Shown one piece after another: positions 51,504-63,439 of a stretch of 64,000 bases of DNA. Positions within the stretch are counted from its first letter, which is position 1. Each line of letters starts with the position of its first letter. The stretch comes from Ilyonectria destructans (taxonomy: Eukaryota; Ascomycota; Sordariomycetes; Hypocreales; Nectriaceae), in contig JAHEWK010000018.1 in NCBI GenBank assembly GCA_020740775.1, forward strand, positions 992,001-1,056,000. The letters are read 5' to 3'. Below the pieces are notes generated by a model, which was given only the letters and a program-made list of their open reading frames with translations, was not told where the DNA came from and ran no database searches. Both the position numbers and the translations under genes were made by a program.

Positions 51504-54500
51504 ATTAATGTTCGAATTACCCTGCGTATCTCACCTCCACCGAACCGGGATGAATCACTTGGGATATTGCCACGCGCAACTGGATGCAACCTGTGGCACC
51601 AATGAATCCCCCGGCGCGGGAGACTGGCCTGCATTGAAAAATGATGACCAAACTGAGAACAAAAGCCGTATCCCATGAGTGGTTGTTATTCTGCGAGTAG
51701 TGACAGGATTCGATATAACGCACACTGCGTTGAAAAATGTGTTGGGGAGAGACCCTGTACCAGGACACCTTCAGTAGATTGATATCCGGACCAGCCGGAA
51801 GAGGGGTCAGATAACCCCTCTTCCGGCCGGTCCGGATGACTGGAAGGTCATCGCGATCATCATCATCAATTTGGACACTATTGCAACGATCAAATTGACC
51901 GTATCGGATCCGTCAAAATGCATATCGCCTCAGCGTATAATGGATAGTTGCATTGAGGTACTGCTACTTTGAAGTTTTGACGTGGAGCGATAATGTGTGC
52001 GCAATACAAAAGTCTAAAGAGGGGTCTAAGAACTCAATAAAAATAATATCTGTTTCATTATCACTGTATATAAATGCCACCGTAACCTGATTCTGATATT
52101 AGCAATTGTTGAAAGGCGAGGCATATACACCACAATCCGTACGAGCTTAGTATGGGTATCCGTACTTGCAGGATGGGGATTGTGGTTTAACAGCAATGAT
52201 GCGGTATAGGTAGCATCAGCCGCCTGGCGTAATAAGCTAAATTACTAGTCTAGACGCGATCTAGATTACCAGCATTGTGTCCGACTCACGTCTCGATTTA
52301 ACGCTTAGCAATGGAGCCCCAGATACTTCCAGATCGTTAAAAAGGGAAAGCGCTGCAAATGCAGAGGGCCAGAACCTCTGTCAAATATGCGGGAAGAGAA
52401 GCTCATCAGGTACACGTTCCAGGATCCCGATTGACGTCAAGCAAGCATGCATTGCCTGATCTGACTTCTGCCACAGCCCCACGCCTCAAACGTCACATAC
52501 GGTACTGCTGAAAGAGAAGCGCCGCATCTAACAGCCATAAAAGGTCATGCGAGGCCTGCGTGAGAGCCAAGGCCAGGTGTGGACCAGGTGTGTCTGGATG
52601 TTCAAGATGCGTTAAAAAGGGTCTTTTGTGCTCGTTTGTTTCTCGCCGTGAGATGCCAGCCCTGAGCAACCCGAGCAAAACCAGACCTGATATCCAGTAC
52701 CCAACCAGCTAAGACAGACCTTTACAAGCATCCTGCCAACAGGCCATTTCTTAGACGGGTCTTTTCCCTTTGACATTTTGACGCCTCTCTTACTGCCCAC
52801 ATCTCTCAACTCAATCCCAAAGACTACTTCTGTTTCACTGCCTAACTTCAACGCCATCAATGCGATTAATCAAGCCGATTTGACTAGCCCAATTCAAGGG
52901 CCAGGTCTTTTCGACATCGACCCTACCTATGAGCACACGGCTCTATTGCGCCCACTCGGTCTCCTGAAGCTGGCCCTCCGTGTTCCAGATGGACTGACTT
53001 CTACAGAAAAAGTGGTCATGTACAATGTTATTACCGCAAGCGCTGGGACACTGGTCCATGCAAGGGTTGCAGTTCCGAAAACGTTCGTCGCAACAAGTTA
53101 TAGGCGCAGTAAACGAGACGGTGTAACGTCTTGCCGAATATACCTGGGCCGGAGATTACCAGTTCGAGAGCCACCCTGTGACTGCGCAACCCCAATTGCC
53201 TCGCCAAGAACCTCGCCGCGGATATACGTCCGAGTCTAGCACAGAGGAGGGAAAGACGCCGGTATCACGCAGCGGCTGAGCCCGGGACAGCACATCGACG
53301 CTGGTACAGAGAGAAGGTGCCGCTCGATGGACGAGTATTCAATTCCCACAGTGGGATAACTTTGTCTTGGACGTTGCGTCGCATAAATGACGCGTGTAAC
53401 CGCAGTGACACGCGTCCCTACTGCTGGTTGTTTCCAGTTAGCCTGCTATCTTCAGCTAAGCGGTAACCTTAAATGCCAAGTTGTGCATGATTGGCGAAGA
53501 GCAAATATGTGACCATCGTTTCCCTGTTTGCAAGCATTACAAATGCAAATGCGCCAAGCTGGCACAGATGGGCTGTGCAATGTACTTATATTTAGCCTTC
53601 TCCACTAAGGTCGGTACGCTCCGACGATAAGGTCTCGCCAAGCTACGCACTATCCAACTCTAATAATGCTTCGGGATTACCTGAAACGTCTGAAATATTC
53701 TGCAGAGGCTATATTGCACTTAACCGCATCGGACGCTGACTCGCGATCCCAGTAAAGGACAGAGGGTCCAATTCGTCGGCCACATTAGCCGGTAAGACTG
53801 GTCTTTATCCGTCAACCATGCCGAGATAACGAAGTCAGAGCTTTCATCTTATTTTCCATCACTCAACGTGACACCAGCCGGCATTTTAAATGATGTCTGA
53901 CCATCATTGCTGACATAGGCTTCTTTCGAATGCTTGTCGGTCATTCAGAAGTCAACCTTGGGTTTCATCAAATCTTAGTAGTCGAGGTACCAGGACATCC
54001 TTAGCTAGCTTCCCCGTAGGGTCATCGCTCAAGTTTGGCCTCGTAAACCAGTCTTGGCGTGTCTCGGGAATATCTTTATCTTGACTCCAAACTGCTTCAA
54101 TGGATGCTTAGATAGCCGTTAGTGCTTATGGTGCCTTTGGAGGGGGGCTCTAACTATCGGAGAGGGAGTAGCCGACGCGTGTCCACCGACAAAAAGGCGG
54201 GAAGAGGGAAAACGGCCATCTCAGTGGGAATAGCTCACCTAGAGATGCGAATCATTGGTGGGTAATGACGTGTTCCACAGCCGTTTTGTCCTCTGCCTCT
54301 TGCAGGTGGGGCGTAATGCCAAGATATCTTAAAACAACTGCTAAGAGGGACATGGGGCCTGAGTCAAATTCTACAATCACACACACCAGCCATCCCTTTT
54401 ATTTATACAAAGTCAATTCCTAAACAGTTGTAGGCACCCGGTTGCATGCAAAAACTCTCTCCGTAGATTTTATGCGTGCGCTCGCCGCGAAATCCAATCA

Positions 54501-54536
54501 GCCTAGCTTGATCCCAAGCGGACGTCGTTGTTGGAT
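51504..54536. other. Long intergenic region
   Basis: About 3 kb without a supported gene. It contains a strong hairpin (separate entry). A 153-codon frame at 52778-53239 has weak protein character and no motif, and I leave it uncalled. Confidence 0.5.
51784..51837. repeat. Near-perfect 24-bp inverted repeat (hairpin)
   Basis: The arm ATCCGGACCAGCCGGAAGAG (continuing GGGT) is followed after six bases by its reverse complement with one mismatch. The stem is GC-rich and would fold strongly as RNA or single-stranded DNA. No flanking duplication is clear. It could be a small palindromic element or a processing or terminator structure. Confidence 0.85.
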
Positions 54537-56434
54537 ATGATTGACCGCGTGAGGTCCCAATTTTCTACAGATTTGCAAAGAGATACTAACGCCTCTCTTT
54601 TGATAGCGACGATCATATTCCCTTGTGCCCAGCAATAAAGCCTCAGATGCTGACACCCCTATCGACACTCGGCCTCATAAGACGTTCCTATTCCCCGTCC
54701 GTCCAAAACGCCGAGTCCAATGCTTGCTTGCTGTCACTGCCTTGGTGCTCTTCGCCATTCTAACCCATCAGACCACCATTTGGAAGGATTTGTCAACGAT
54801 TGAGCCTTTTGAACCTCTCGACTCTGTTTATTTGGACCACCTAGCTACTCCTCTCGCCGGCCAACCGCTTAGCAGCATCAAGAATGAAACAACTTTCATT
54901 GTTGGTGACCATCATGCGGTCTCGGGTAATTACCCAAAGAACTACCAATGGATCGACCCGTACTCGAGAGAACCGTTCGCAGAGGTCATGTACACAAATG
55001 GTATGAATAACAACGCGATGGGAAGGATGCCGAAAGGGAGTCAATACGATGTATTGGTCGTAGCAAGAGGAAGGAATGATCAGTACATCGACCCAACTGA
55101 GGGCATCAAATATGTCAATCTCACCGTTGTTGGGTAACTACTCACCATCGCCACCGCAATAGGGATCGCTAACCAGTGCAATTATTGGACAGATTCTTTG
55201 CCAATTTCGATTCGACAACAGGACAGTGGAAGCGGGCAGGACCTGAGCCGTACGTTCTCGACCTCCCTGTCTGGAGACAGTTTCCTCGCCCTTGTTCGAA
55301 CCTTGTCAATGGCGGCGGCGCAGACCCGCGATTCATTTGGTCCGATGCAGGCGAGCCTCTCGCAGTAATTGGGACGAGCTCGAGAGTTCCGGGTGTGTGC
55401 AAGGCCGTTGGGCTGGTCGATCTGCGGGCTGCCTGGCCCGACCTGAAAGAACACCTCGAGGAGATTGGCTACGGCGACATTCCGATTCGATTCGACACAT
55501 TTACCGAGGTCGGCAAGGCGGGTAAAAAGGAACGCTATGAAAAGAATTGGGCGCCGTTCTTTCCTGGCCCTAAGCCTTCCACACCAGACGTGTTGACGTT
55601 CTCGCGGTTCCTCAGTTCACGGCAGAAACATCTCGCACCGTCGACATGGCCCTACTTCGCCTCTCAGATTGCGAAGCGATCTATCCTCAAGGTTGACAGC
55701 ACTCTTGATACGAGCGAGAGATCACCAGATTCTTACGTCTTGGCTAAAGAAATCGATCTCTCTATGCGAGATAGTAGCAAGCCCTCAGTTGCAGATTCGG
55801 CCTGTCTGATTGATTCGCTTCCACATACATGGAGACCAAATGCACTCCATCAGGCAACACCATTCTACCGCGTGACATTCTGTCCTCGCGGGACATGTCT
55901 TCCGAGTCAGCGAAATACAGTCCTTCTGGGTCTCATTCACTACAAGGTGGCACGCAGAAGTTATCGCCGGTAAGTGGCATATCCTACTACATGCGTGAGA
56001 CAGTCTGGCTGACCGCAATGATGCTTCAAGAATGTTTGTCACAATGAGCACCGTTTCGCCTTTCAAGATTTTATCTGTGTCGCCCCCACTCCACTTTGGT
56101 AAGCAGCCAGTCTCCTCTCTACATGTACGGAGCTGGAGCTGACTCTTCGCCCTTTGCAGGTTCTGTCGAAAGCGACAAAAACGTCGTCTTTTCCGTCTCC
56201 ATGGCCTTCTTACCCACTAAGAGTATGGAGGAGATAGTAGAAGGGGAGTCCCCTTTCAGAGAATCGCAGGACTCCCCGGGTGGTTATCTTAGCCACGGAT
56301 GGCTGGACGATACGCTTGTTGTCGGTGCGGGACTCCGTGATGAAGCATACGATAGCATTCACTTGAATGTTGCTACTGCGCTCCGCGGCCACACCTTATG
56401 CGTGGATAGAGCGGGAGATGCACGGGAGTCATGA
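54537..56434 (+). CDS. GT91-type beta-mannosyltransferase-like protein, one frame break
   Basis: Exons: 54537-54548, 54607-55133, 55177-55969, 56031-56098 and 56160-56434. The tiny first exon supplies the ATG (MIDR|RRSYSLVPSNK). A single membrane helix at ~residues 41-57 (CLLAVTALVLFAILTHQ) gives a type II Golgi-like topology. The rest resembles fungal beta-1,2-mannosyltransferases (Candida Bmt, CAZy GT91): NGMNNNAMGRMPKGSQYDVL, LVNGGGADPRFIWSD, EPLAVIGTSSRVPGVCKAVG, TFTEVGKAGKKERYEKNWAP, TPFYRVTFCPRGTC, and ALRGHTLCVDR at the end. The junction between the second and third exons (GGTAAC donor to AACCAG acceptor) leaves the third exon one base out of frame, and I found no alternative canonical pair, so a one-base indel is likely here. 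The last two introns keep frame. Confidence 0.75.
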
Positions 56435-56814
56435 TTGTATATTGCACGCGATCATATTGCAGGAGTCAAACGGTTGCTTTGGTGTCGGATGAGACCTAGC
56501 CCTGGTCAATGGAAAAGATTATTTGGGATGGATCGATAGAATACCACGATAGAATAATTTCGAGCTGTTTTTTAATTAAAACTAGAGACCGAGGGCACAA
56601 CATAGTTGTGGTGAGAAAAATGAGAGTGTCGCAAGCAGGCTGGCTAGATAGAGAACAGTACGCCGGATTAAATCACACCCTGGCCCACTGCATGTTAACG
56701 CAATCTCTACTTTCTCTCATTCTCGAATTCAACTGGACAGCTTGAAAGTACAGTCTCATTAGCCATTCATGCTTAGGCTTACAACCTTGTTTTGCAAACT
56801 CACCACGTATTCTA
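56435..56814. other. Intergenic region
   Basis: 3' region of the GT91-like gene up to the MITE insertion. Nothing else seen. Confidence 0.55.
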
Positions 56815-56942
56815 TAGGGCTGTAAATACCCATGGGTACCCACGGGCTGGGCACCCATTCTAAGCTTGTGGGTACCCACGGGCCTGCCCAAATTTTGCTT
56901 AGGTACCCGTGAGTGCCCATGGGTACCCAATTTTACACCCTA
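56815..56942. mobile_element. hAT-type MITE, 128 bp, with 8-bp target duplication
   Basis: The element begins TAGGGCTGTAAATACCCA and ends, on the other strand, TAGGGTGTAAAATTGGGTA, so the ends are imperfect terminal inverted repeats of the hAT style (TAGGG-TGTAAA). It is flanked on both sides by the identical 8-base word GTATTCTA (56807-56814 and 56943-56950), the duplication length made by hAT transposases. The inside is filled with palindromic GGGTACCC words, a common subterminal pattern in hAT elements. There is no coding capacity, so it must have been moved by a transposase from elsewhere. Confidence 0.85.
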
Positions 56943-56950
56943 GTATTCTA

Positions 56951-57910
56951 CAAGACTATTCCTACTGGCACACATGCATCTTGCCATTCGCACACAGGTA
57001 CAATGCTCTTTAGGGTTGAGTATGTATATGCTTGCGTGTGCCAATAGCAATGCTCTTCTTTAATGGTGCTTGGAATAAATAATACTAGTAAAATGCTAGT
57101 ATTTTTGTCTCCTACTAAATACGCCGAGGTAGTGCGAATCGTTTGCGTTGCAAGGCCTGTATGCTAATTATTGGACCTCCCTGAAAAGATGCCCTCCTAA
57201 AGCTTCAACTATGGTATGATACCAGGAAGCCTCTGAAAATTCACATGGTAGCTCTCCCAACCCATCGCGCCCAATCCTTTTAAACCTTGCTCAAAGGCGT
57301 CCAAGTTGAGCGGCCGAGAAGGATCTTCGGTCGTCGGGAGCATTCTCTTAGTAGTTTTAAATATCTCTTCCATATCTGCGTCCTTCCAGAAATGAAACCA
57401 TACGCATGCTAAAGTACTTTGCGTATTCCAAGTCTGAATATCGTCTATCTACCCCTGGGCCGCGTGCCCGCGATAGGGAATCAGATGTTAGTAGCTCCCA
57501 TCGACCCCGTAGCTCACTGAAAGACGGAGGGTCCTGAGGTGGATCACTTTCTGACGGGTTTGTAGTAAAGAACCGCTTGTCCGCCATTTCGGTTGGTAGC
57601 GTGTTACCCGGAGACTGGGGCAACTTGAAGGGATGTCCCGTCTGTTGATATCACCATGCGCTGGGGTTCAAGCGCCTCAGGGCACAATAAACTGAGTATC
57701 AGTCTGCGTTTCGGATTAATCCAGCGTGTCGTAAACCGAAAAACCGGAACTCAACCAACACACTAGCTTGCATCATGGCGATTGCGGGGCGGCGCCGGCG
57801 GCATGGGGCCGAGAGCCTAACGATCGCCATGAGACAAGTGGTGACGATTTAGCAGGTCACTTAGCTACATGTCTTGGCCCATGCATGTTTCAAGGGAATG
57901 CCGAGAATGT
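56951..57910. other. Intergenic region
   Basis: About 960 bases, no supported gene. A frame at 57357-57623 has no recognisable character. Confidence 0.5.
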
Positions 57911-59207
57911 TCAAGACCGCTGGACCAGGTCGAGTGCCATGACATTTCTCCTGCAGAGCGAGCACCATGCCATTTCACGGATGTACGCAATGAACCGGAT
58001 AATATATATGCACCATGCCGTCGATAGCACCATTCGGACAATACATTGGTCTAGATGTTGCTCTTGGCTCCACCGTACCCGAAATCCTTGCTCACATCCT
58101 CCACGGCCTGTTTCAGCAGCGCAACCATCCGTCGCAGCGGTGCAGGCAGTTGGATGGGCCTGAATATCGTTAGTATCAACCCAGACTAATGCTCGTCTCA
58201 TACCTGGAATGTGTGACCGTGAAGCAATCCACCCGACGCAAACTCCAGGGTGTCAAAGATGTGTTCACGCAACAGAACGCCCGACAATGGCACAAAGCCA
58301 CTCCCCAAGGCTTTTCCGATGGTCTGAACGTCTGGTCCCGAGATTCCCTCCTGTTCCCACGCATGCATCGTACCGGTATTTCCTATACCACACATGATCT
58401 TGACGCAGGGCAGCAATGAGCTTAGCCACGGACCTGGTGTTGCCATTTACCTCGTCCAGAATGAGCAAAATTTCGTACTTATCGCAGAGCTCTCGCACCG
58501 CCTGGAAGTACTCAGGCACTGCCGCAACACATCCCGTCGTCGTACCACTGACCGTCTCAGCAATAAATGACGACAGTGTCTCTGGCCCAAGTTGCAGAAT
58601 TTGCTTCTCCAATTCGTCGGCGAGGCGTTGTGCGTATGCCTCGGCGCTTTCATTACGGCGCTAGAGACGGTAGCTGTAGTATGGGTCTACAAAGACCACA
58701 TTGCTCGACATCCAGTCTGAACCGATAATTCGCCACTCGTCGTGGCCCGACATACAGAGGATGCGGATGGCGTTTCCGTGATAGCTTTGCTTGCGTGCAA
58801 TGATGTACTGCTTCTGGGGTTGACCTTTTTCACTCCAGTACTGAGTGGCAAGTTTAATGGCAGTGTCGGTGGCTTCGCTTCCAGAGTTGACAAAAATCGC
58901 TTTGGACAATGGACACACCTCCGGAGCAGCCCTTCAGTAGAAGAGATGCGAGGTCATCGGCAGCGTGGCAGGTGAATCGAGCGCCAGAGTACAAACACGC
59001 AATCTTGTTGACTTGCTGGGCGATTGCTTTAGCAATCTCAGGTCTGCCTTGTCCGATACATGAAACGGAAGGTCTAGCGGATCCGTCGAGGATGATCTTT
59101 CTTGGTTCAATAATAAGGGAGATCCCTGAAGCTTGCACGACTCTTTCTGGCCGACCTTTGAAAGATCGATGAAGGATGTGGGAGTTTGTTACAAATGAGT
59201 CGGCCAT
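57911..59207 (-). pseudogene. Class III aminotransferase pseudogene (PLP-dependent)
   Basis: Starting from the ATG at 59207, pieces in order give an omega-amino-acid/pyruvate-type aminotransferase: IILDGSARPSVSCIGQGRPE, a frame change near 58910, LSKAIFVNSGSEATDTAIKL, SYHGNAIRILCMSGHDEWR, an in-frame TAG at 58661-58663 after PYYSYRL, then PETLSSFIAETVSGTTTGC and ILLILDE (the Asp that contacts PLP). A normal intron (58450-58399, GTAAAT...GTCAAG) follows, then IMCGIGNTGTMHAWEQEG, IGKALGSGFVPLSGVLL with the PLP lysine, and GGLLHGHTFQ. A second intron (58203-58160) leads to AHPTAC, after which the family sequence is lost. The active-site residues survive but the frame break, the stop and the ruined 3' end make it non-functional. 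Confidence 0.8.
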
Positions 59208-59859
59208 GGTTCCCGAGCTCGGATAAGCTTCCGCTTTTCCTGTTCGTCACTGGGCACACTGAAAGAATGAACGGCACAGATTATGGCATCAGGGATAGTT
59301 ACTACATAAAAGATAAATAGTCATGGAGGAACTTGTTCCTTCAAAGGGCGGGTACAATCTTTGCCCATATCTCGACTGAAGTCGATCCTTGATAAGCCCA
59401 TTGAATAGCCTGCATCTCCTCCCCACCTATTTTGATCCATCGGCTTCTCTTGCCGCTCTAGTTCAGTTTAAGACTCCTTCTCCGCAGCCCCCAGCGCGCC
59501 GTTAGCGCCCGCCAATCGAGTCGGCGCTGTCGGAATCCTACCGGCAGCGGCCGTCACTCGTCAGACATTGCGGGGAAGCTACATTGCCCGTCGATGCCGA
59601 GTGAGAGTGAGCGACATTCGTGGCAATATTCCGACCAAAGGACACACATGGTAAAGTGCAAGCAGGGACTTTCGATCAAGACAGACTAGAAAAGCACGAG
59701 GACGAAGGGTGAACTGTAGAGACGATATTGGTTGAGAGCTTCTTTTGTGCCGAGTTGCAGTGCCGAGGTCCTTGCGTAGTATCTTGCGGACCAGTAGCTA
59801 AAATACTACCCGACGGTTCTAAATCTCAACTGGTTTGTAGCGCAGTGCCATTGCGATGT
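59208..59859. other. Intergenic region
   Basis: About 650 bases between the aminotransferase remnant and the 3' end of the CCCH gene. No supported gene. Confidence 0.55.
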
Positions 59860-61437
59860 TTAAGCTACAGAGCCAGAGGTTGTCAGAGTATCGTCCAAGA
59901 TGCTCACGCCATCCTCTGATTCCTCCATCGGAATGCCACCGCTCCCCGAGCTCTGCGCATCTTCCCAGTTCGAGCCGGTCGCGACCGCGGGGACGATGCG
60001 TTCCATTTCGAAATCGCCCAGGCACATACTCTGCGGGAAGCGGCACGGAGCCTTGCCGCCGCGGCGCCGGCAGTCCATCTTCTGGCAGACGTGGCCGGCG
60101 ATGCAGTTGGGCTTCCGGCAGGCGCCACGCTTAGGGCACGGCATAGTGCGCGACATCAGCTCGAGGATGGGCATCAGGTCGGCGGGGACCGGACTATGGT
60201 CGTATTCGCAGTTCTCGTCGTAGCAGGCGTCGATGAGGTGCTTTTTGTTGCAAAGCTTGGTAGGGCCCGATATTGCCTTGAATCGCTTAAGGGCGTTGGT
60301 TGATGGCGAGGGGATGTAAGGGTCGAGGCGGTCTCCGTTTCTGTTAATCGCCACATAGCCGGCCGGGATATCTTCGTGCTTTGGCAATGTGGAGGTGTCT
60401 TTTTTCGAGTAATACGAGTTAGGGTCGCGATCGATGGGCTTGTCCCTCCAGCTGTCGCTCATATGCGACGTTGGTTGGCCATTATAGTTGGTCTTTGGAG
60501 GGTGCCGCTTGGTATCGACGTGCGAGAATTTGCAGTTATTGCCGTTTCTGCATTTACCAGCCGCGTAGAAGGTGCAGCGCGTGCCGTTATCGTTCGCGGA
60601 GATGGGTTGCAGAGCATTGGTAGGTAGGTCGGCATTCCGCATAGCCAGAGGCGTAAATTTCGAGTTCTGGATTGGGCCGGGGGAGTAGGAGACGAGACTA
60701 TTTGCGCGGAAGACTCCGTGGAGCTCCTCCGTACTCATGCCGAGCTTGTCGAACTCGGGATGGAATCGCACGCTTGATGTGCGGATCAAGGTAAACAGGT
60801 CCGTGTTACCCCTATAGGGAGTAAGGTCGGCGACATAGCCCACGTCGTGGCATGCCGCGAAATAGATGTGCTTGCATTGGGCGTTCTCGGCGTACAGCCG
60901 CAACATGGCTTTCATTTTGTGGTCAGCATTCTCCTTAAGCTCGCCAGCATCGACGAAGTCAGTCAGGCCGTAAGACCTGTTGAAGCCCGCGGTAAACGAC
61001 GAGAGCGACCGCTTCTCGGCGCCGCAGAGGCCGTTCTTGTTAAGATGCTTGGACAGGCCGACGAGGTTTGCGTATACGCGAACCATGATCTCGCATCCTT
61101 CGAGGCCTTTGCGACGAAGGCTGTCCTTGATGGTATCGTTGAGCTGTTTGGCTGCTCTGATACCTCCCTCTTCCCCCTCCCTGATAAAGGCCTCGTCGAA
61201 GACGTAGCCATCGCCATCCACCACGACCAGCGCAAATGGGTTGCGTTCATGGCGGCGAGCCCGCTGCTTGTACCGCTCTCGTAGCTCGCGCTCCTCCTCG
61301 TAGTCGCTCTTCAGGCGCTTGTAGCTTTCGATGAGGGTGGAGTATTGCTCCAGGATTTCCGAGAGGTCATCTTTGCTGCGATACACGGCGAGCCTCTCGG
61401 TCGCCAGATCCAGCGTTTCATCACCCAGTGTCACCAT
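59860..61437 (-). CDS. CCCH zinc-finger protein with N-terminal coiled coil and NYN-like domain
   Basis: Single exon, 525 residues from the ATG at 61437 (the frame is open five codons further without ATG). An N-terminal coiled coil (YSTLIESYKRLKSDYEEERE, residues ~35-65) is followed by a domain of about 170 residues starting NPFALVVVDGDGYVFDEAFI and including AACHDVGYVADLTPYR, which has the shape of a NYN/PIN-like nuclease fold (acidic DGDG start). Then comes a C-x7-C-x5-C-x3-H finger (CTFYAAGKCRNGNNCKFSH), a degenerate one (CNKKHLIDACYDENCEYDH) and a Cys-rich block (CPKRGACRKPNCIAGHVC). This architecture is known from fungal CCCH proteins thought to bind RNA or DNA. RNA binding or turnover is the best guess; catalysis is unproven. 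Confidence 0.85.
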   Translation of the reverse strand: MVTLGDETLDLATERLAVYRSKDDLSEILEQYSTLIESYKRLKSDYEEERELRERYKQRARRHERNPFALVVVDGDGYVFDEAFIREGEEGGIRAAKQLNDTIKDSLRRKGLEGCEIMVRVYANLVGLSKHLNKNGLCGAEKRSLSSFTAGFNRSYGLTDFVDAGELKENADHKMKAMLRLYAENAQCKHIYFAACHDVGYVADLTPYRGNTDLFTLIRTSSVRFHPEFDKLGMSTEELHGVFRANSLVSYSPGPIQNSKFTPLAMRNADLPTNALQPISANDNGTRCTFYAAGKCRNGNNCKFSHVDTKRHPPKTNYNGQPTSHMSDSWRDKPIDRDPNSYYSKKDTSTLPKHEDIPAGYVAINRNGDRLDPYIPSPSTNALKRFKAISGPTKLCNKKHLIDACYDENCEYDHSPVPADLMPILELMSRTMPCPKRGACRKPNCIAGHVCQKMDCRRRGGKAPCRFPQSMCLGDFEMERIVPAVATGSNWEDAQSSGSGGIPMEESEDGVSILDDTLTTSGSVA

Positions 61438-63439
61438 TTTTTTTCCTAGCACGTGCCTCTGTGAGGCCGGCCCCGCATCGCAGTCTGATGCGTGGCCAAA
61501 ATTGACGCTATTTGCGAGCCCTGTTGATGGACGGGCGAGCTGGACGTGGGCTGGGCTTGTTGCGGAGACGGCAGAAAATGGAGGGGAAAATACACGTCAG
61601 CAATGATGATGATGAGGGGAGCTTTGTTGTGATGAGCGAAAAAAAAGGGGAGAAAAGGTAACCCAAGTTTCGTGTGCTAATCAGAGCTAATCAGAGCGGG
61701 GGCCACTAAATTCACTGGCTCTAGTCGGCGCAACACACACCCTGGGAGCCTGCTACGTACGCAGCACAGAGTGGCTGTGCTGTAACCGAATGACGCTTTA
61801 TAAGCTCGTATTAGTGCATCTGGAGCCGAGCGCTTGTTCGGATAACACAATACTGTAACAGTCTACGGTTCAAATATCAGGTTTCATTATACCTGCAGCA
61901 TGCGCTGGCATTCATTACTCCCATAAAGTTTAGGCTACTAAAAATGACACGTCGGGCGACATGATTAAGCCCCGTTGCGAAATGGATAAGCTTTCTCCAG
62001 AAATTGAATTCAAGCTGCTTTCGGGCATGTCTATTCAAGAACCATAAACCTCAATAGCCATTCGATTTATCAAGACTAGTATTCCTGTCCTCATCGGCTG
62101 CTAATGGTCCTGTCTTTTATCATCAATATCCTCGATTAAGCGAACTTCTTGGGCGGTGTTTTGTCGAGCAATAACCACGTCACCGCTCATCATCAGACGG
62201 ATAATGAACCCGTCATCGGTGCACACTAAGGGAGCTTCGGGCCTAGGGTACATGGCATTCCGGCTGTCCGGAATTTCTCAACTCCCTAGCGTCTTCATGG
62301 TGTTTCGCGCAGCTTGACTTATTTCTTTATTTGGGAAAATGTCAGGGTTCACTACATTTGTCGCATCGAGTGAAGAAGAAATGTGGATAAGTCTTCTGCT
62401 TATGATTGACGTCTGCAGCAGCTCCTAGGACCGCAGACTCAAGTTGGATCTGGAAACCTCGGTCACGAAGACCTGAGATCGGGAAACATATGTCCCGATT
62501 TTTGAGTTTTTGACAAGGGAAGCCCTGTTCTTGGTCTGGAGAGATAGCCGCAGATGTCTCCAGTGGCTTCAAAATTCGACGACACATGTCCACAAGGATT
62601 CAATATACACAATAGCGAGATTACGTGTTTTTAGGATAGATGCATGTAAAATCCTTAGCCTTCTTGAAATAGAAGCTTTGGTCATCAGGGCAGATGGGTT
62701 TTCGAAAACGCCCCGAGTAGGCATGTTTCTTAATATTGCATCGATAAACATAACCGTTTTCACCCCCACTCTCAACTGCAGGACGGCAAGGTAGAAACCG
62801 ACTGTCAAAGTTCATCCCTCCCCTGGGCCAAAAAGGTTTGCCTATCTCATAAGGGTTTCCAAGAACCCACAGGCTGGACACAATTCAGCCCGACATCATG
62901 CCGCATCAGCTCCAACCACGTGGTGCGCCACACGACGCAGTCCAATGTGTTCGATGGCAGGGTTTCGTTGGCAGATAGGTAGGGGCTGGAATGGCTTCTT
63001 TTCTCGGGTGGAAGAATTACATTGCAATGGCTAAGATTTCCCCTCGACGAAGCACGTAGAGGCTTATCACCAGTCGTATTGGAAGTATACCCCAGCTCTC
63101 TCAATCGAATCTAGGCTGGGTCCCAGGAAGTAATGCATACTAATTTTTTTCAATTTCTTTTTAGCTTTACTTAGTATCACAGATAGTAATGCATACTATT
63201 CCATCGCAGATCATCGCCCGATTTTATTAACATTCGCCGTACCATGGATCTAATCGCACTGGTGGTGCTTACATAAACAAATCCCAGGACGGTCGCCCCC
63301 ACTTGGGCGGTTTGGGCGATGGGCATCATCCCTAGTTTTGTTTCCTTCACCGTTCACTCATTCTCACCGGTTCCAAGCACAGCTCCTTGAAAATTTCCAG
63401 CGAAAATAGTTTTGTCATCGACTTGCTCTTTATTCTGGC
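61438..63439. other. Long intergenic region
   Basis: About 2 kb without a supported gene. It includes the promoter of the CCCH gene and a 14-base direct repeat, AGTAATGCATACTA, at 63129-63142 and 63185-63198, 42 bases apart, of unknown origin. Confidence 0.55.

Noticed and set aside
52277..53239. Possible zinc-cluster or transcription-factor fragment (CQICGKRSSSG... and downstream frame)
   Set aside because: Only one C-x2-C and no DNA-binding spacing; the second frame has no known feature. Too weak to call.
57357..57623. 88-codon minus-strand frame
   Set aside because: No motif, no intron evidence and no homologue that I recognise.
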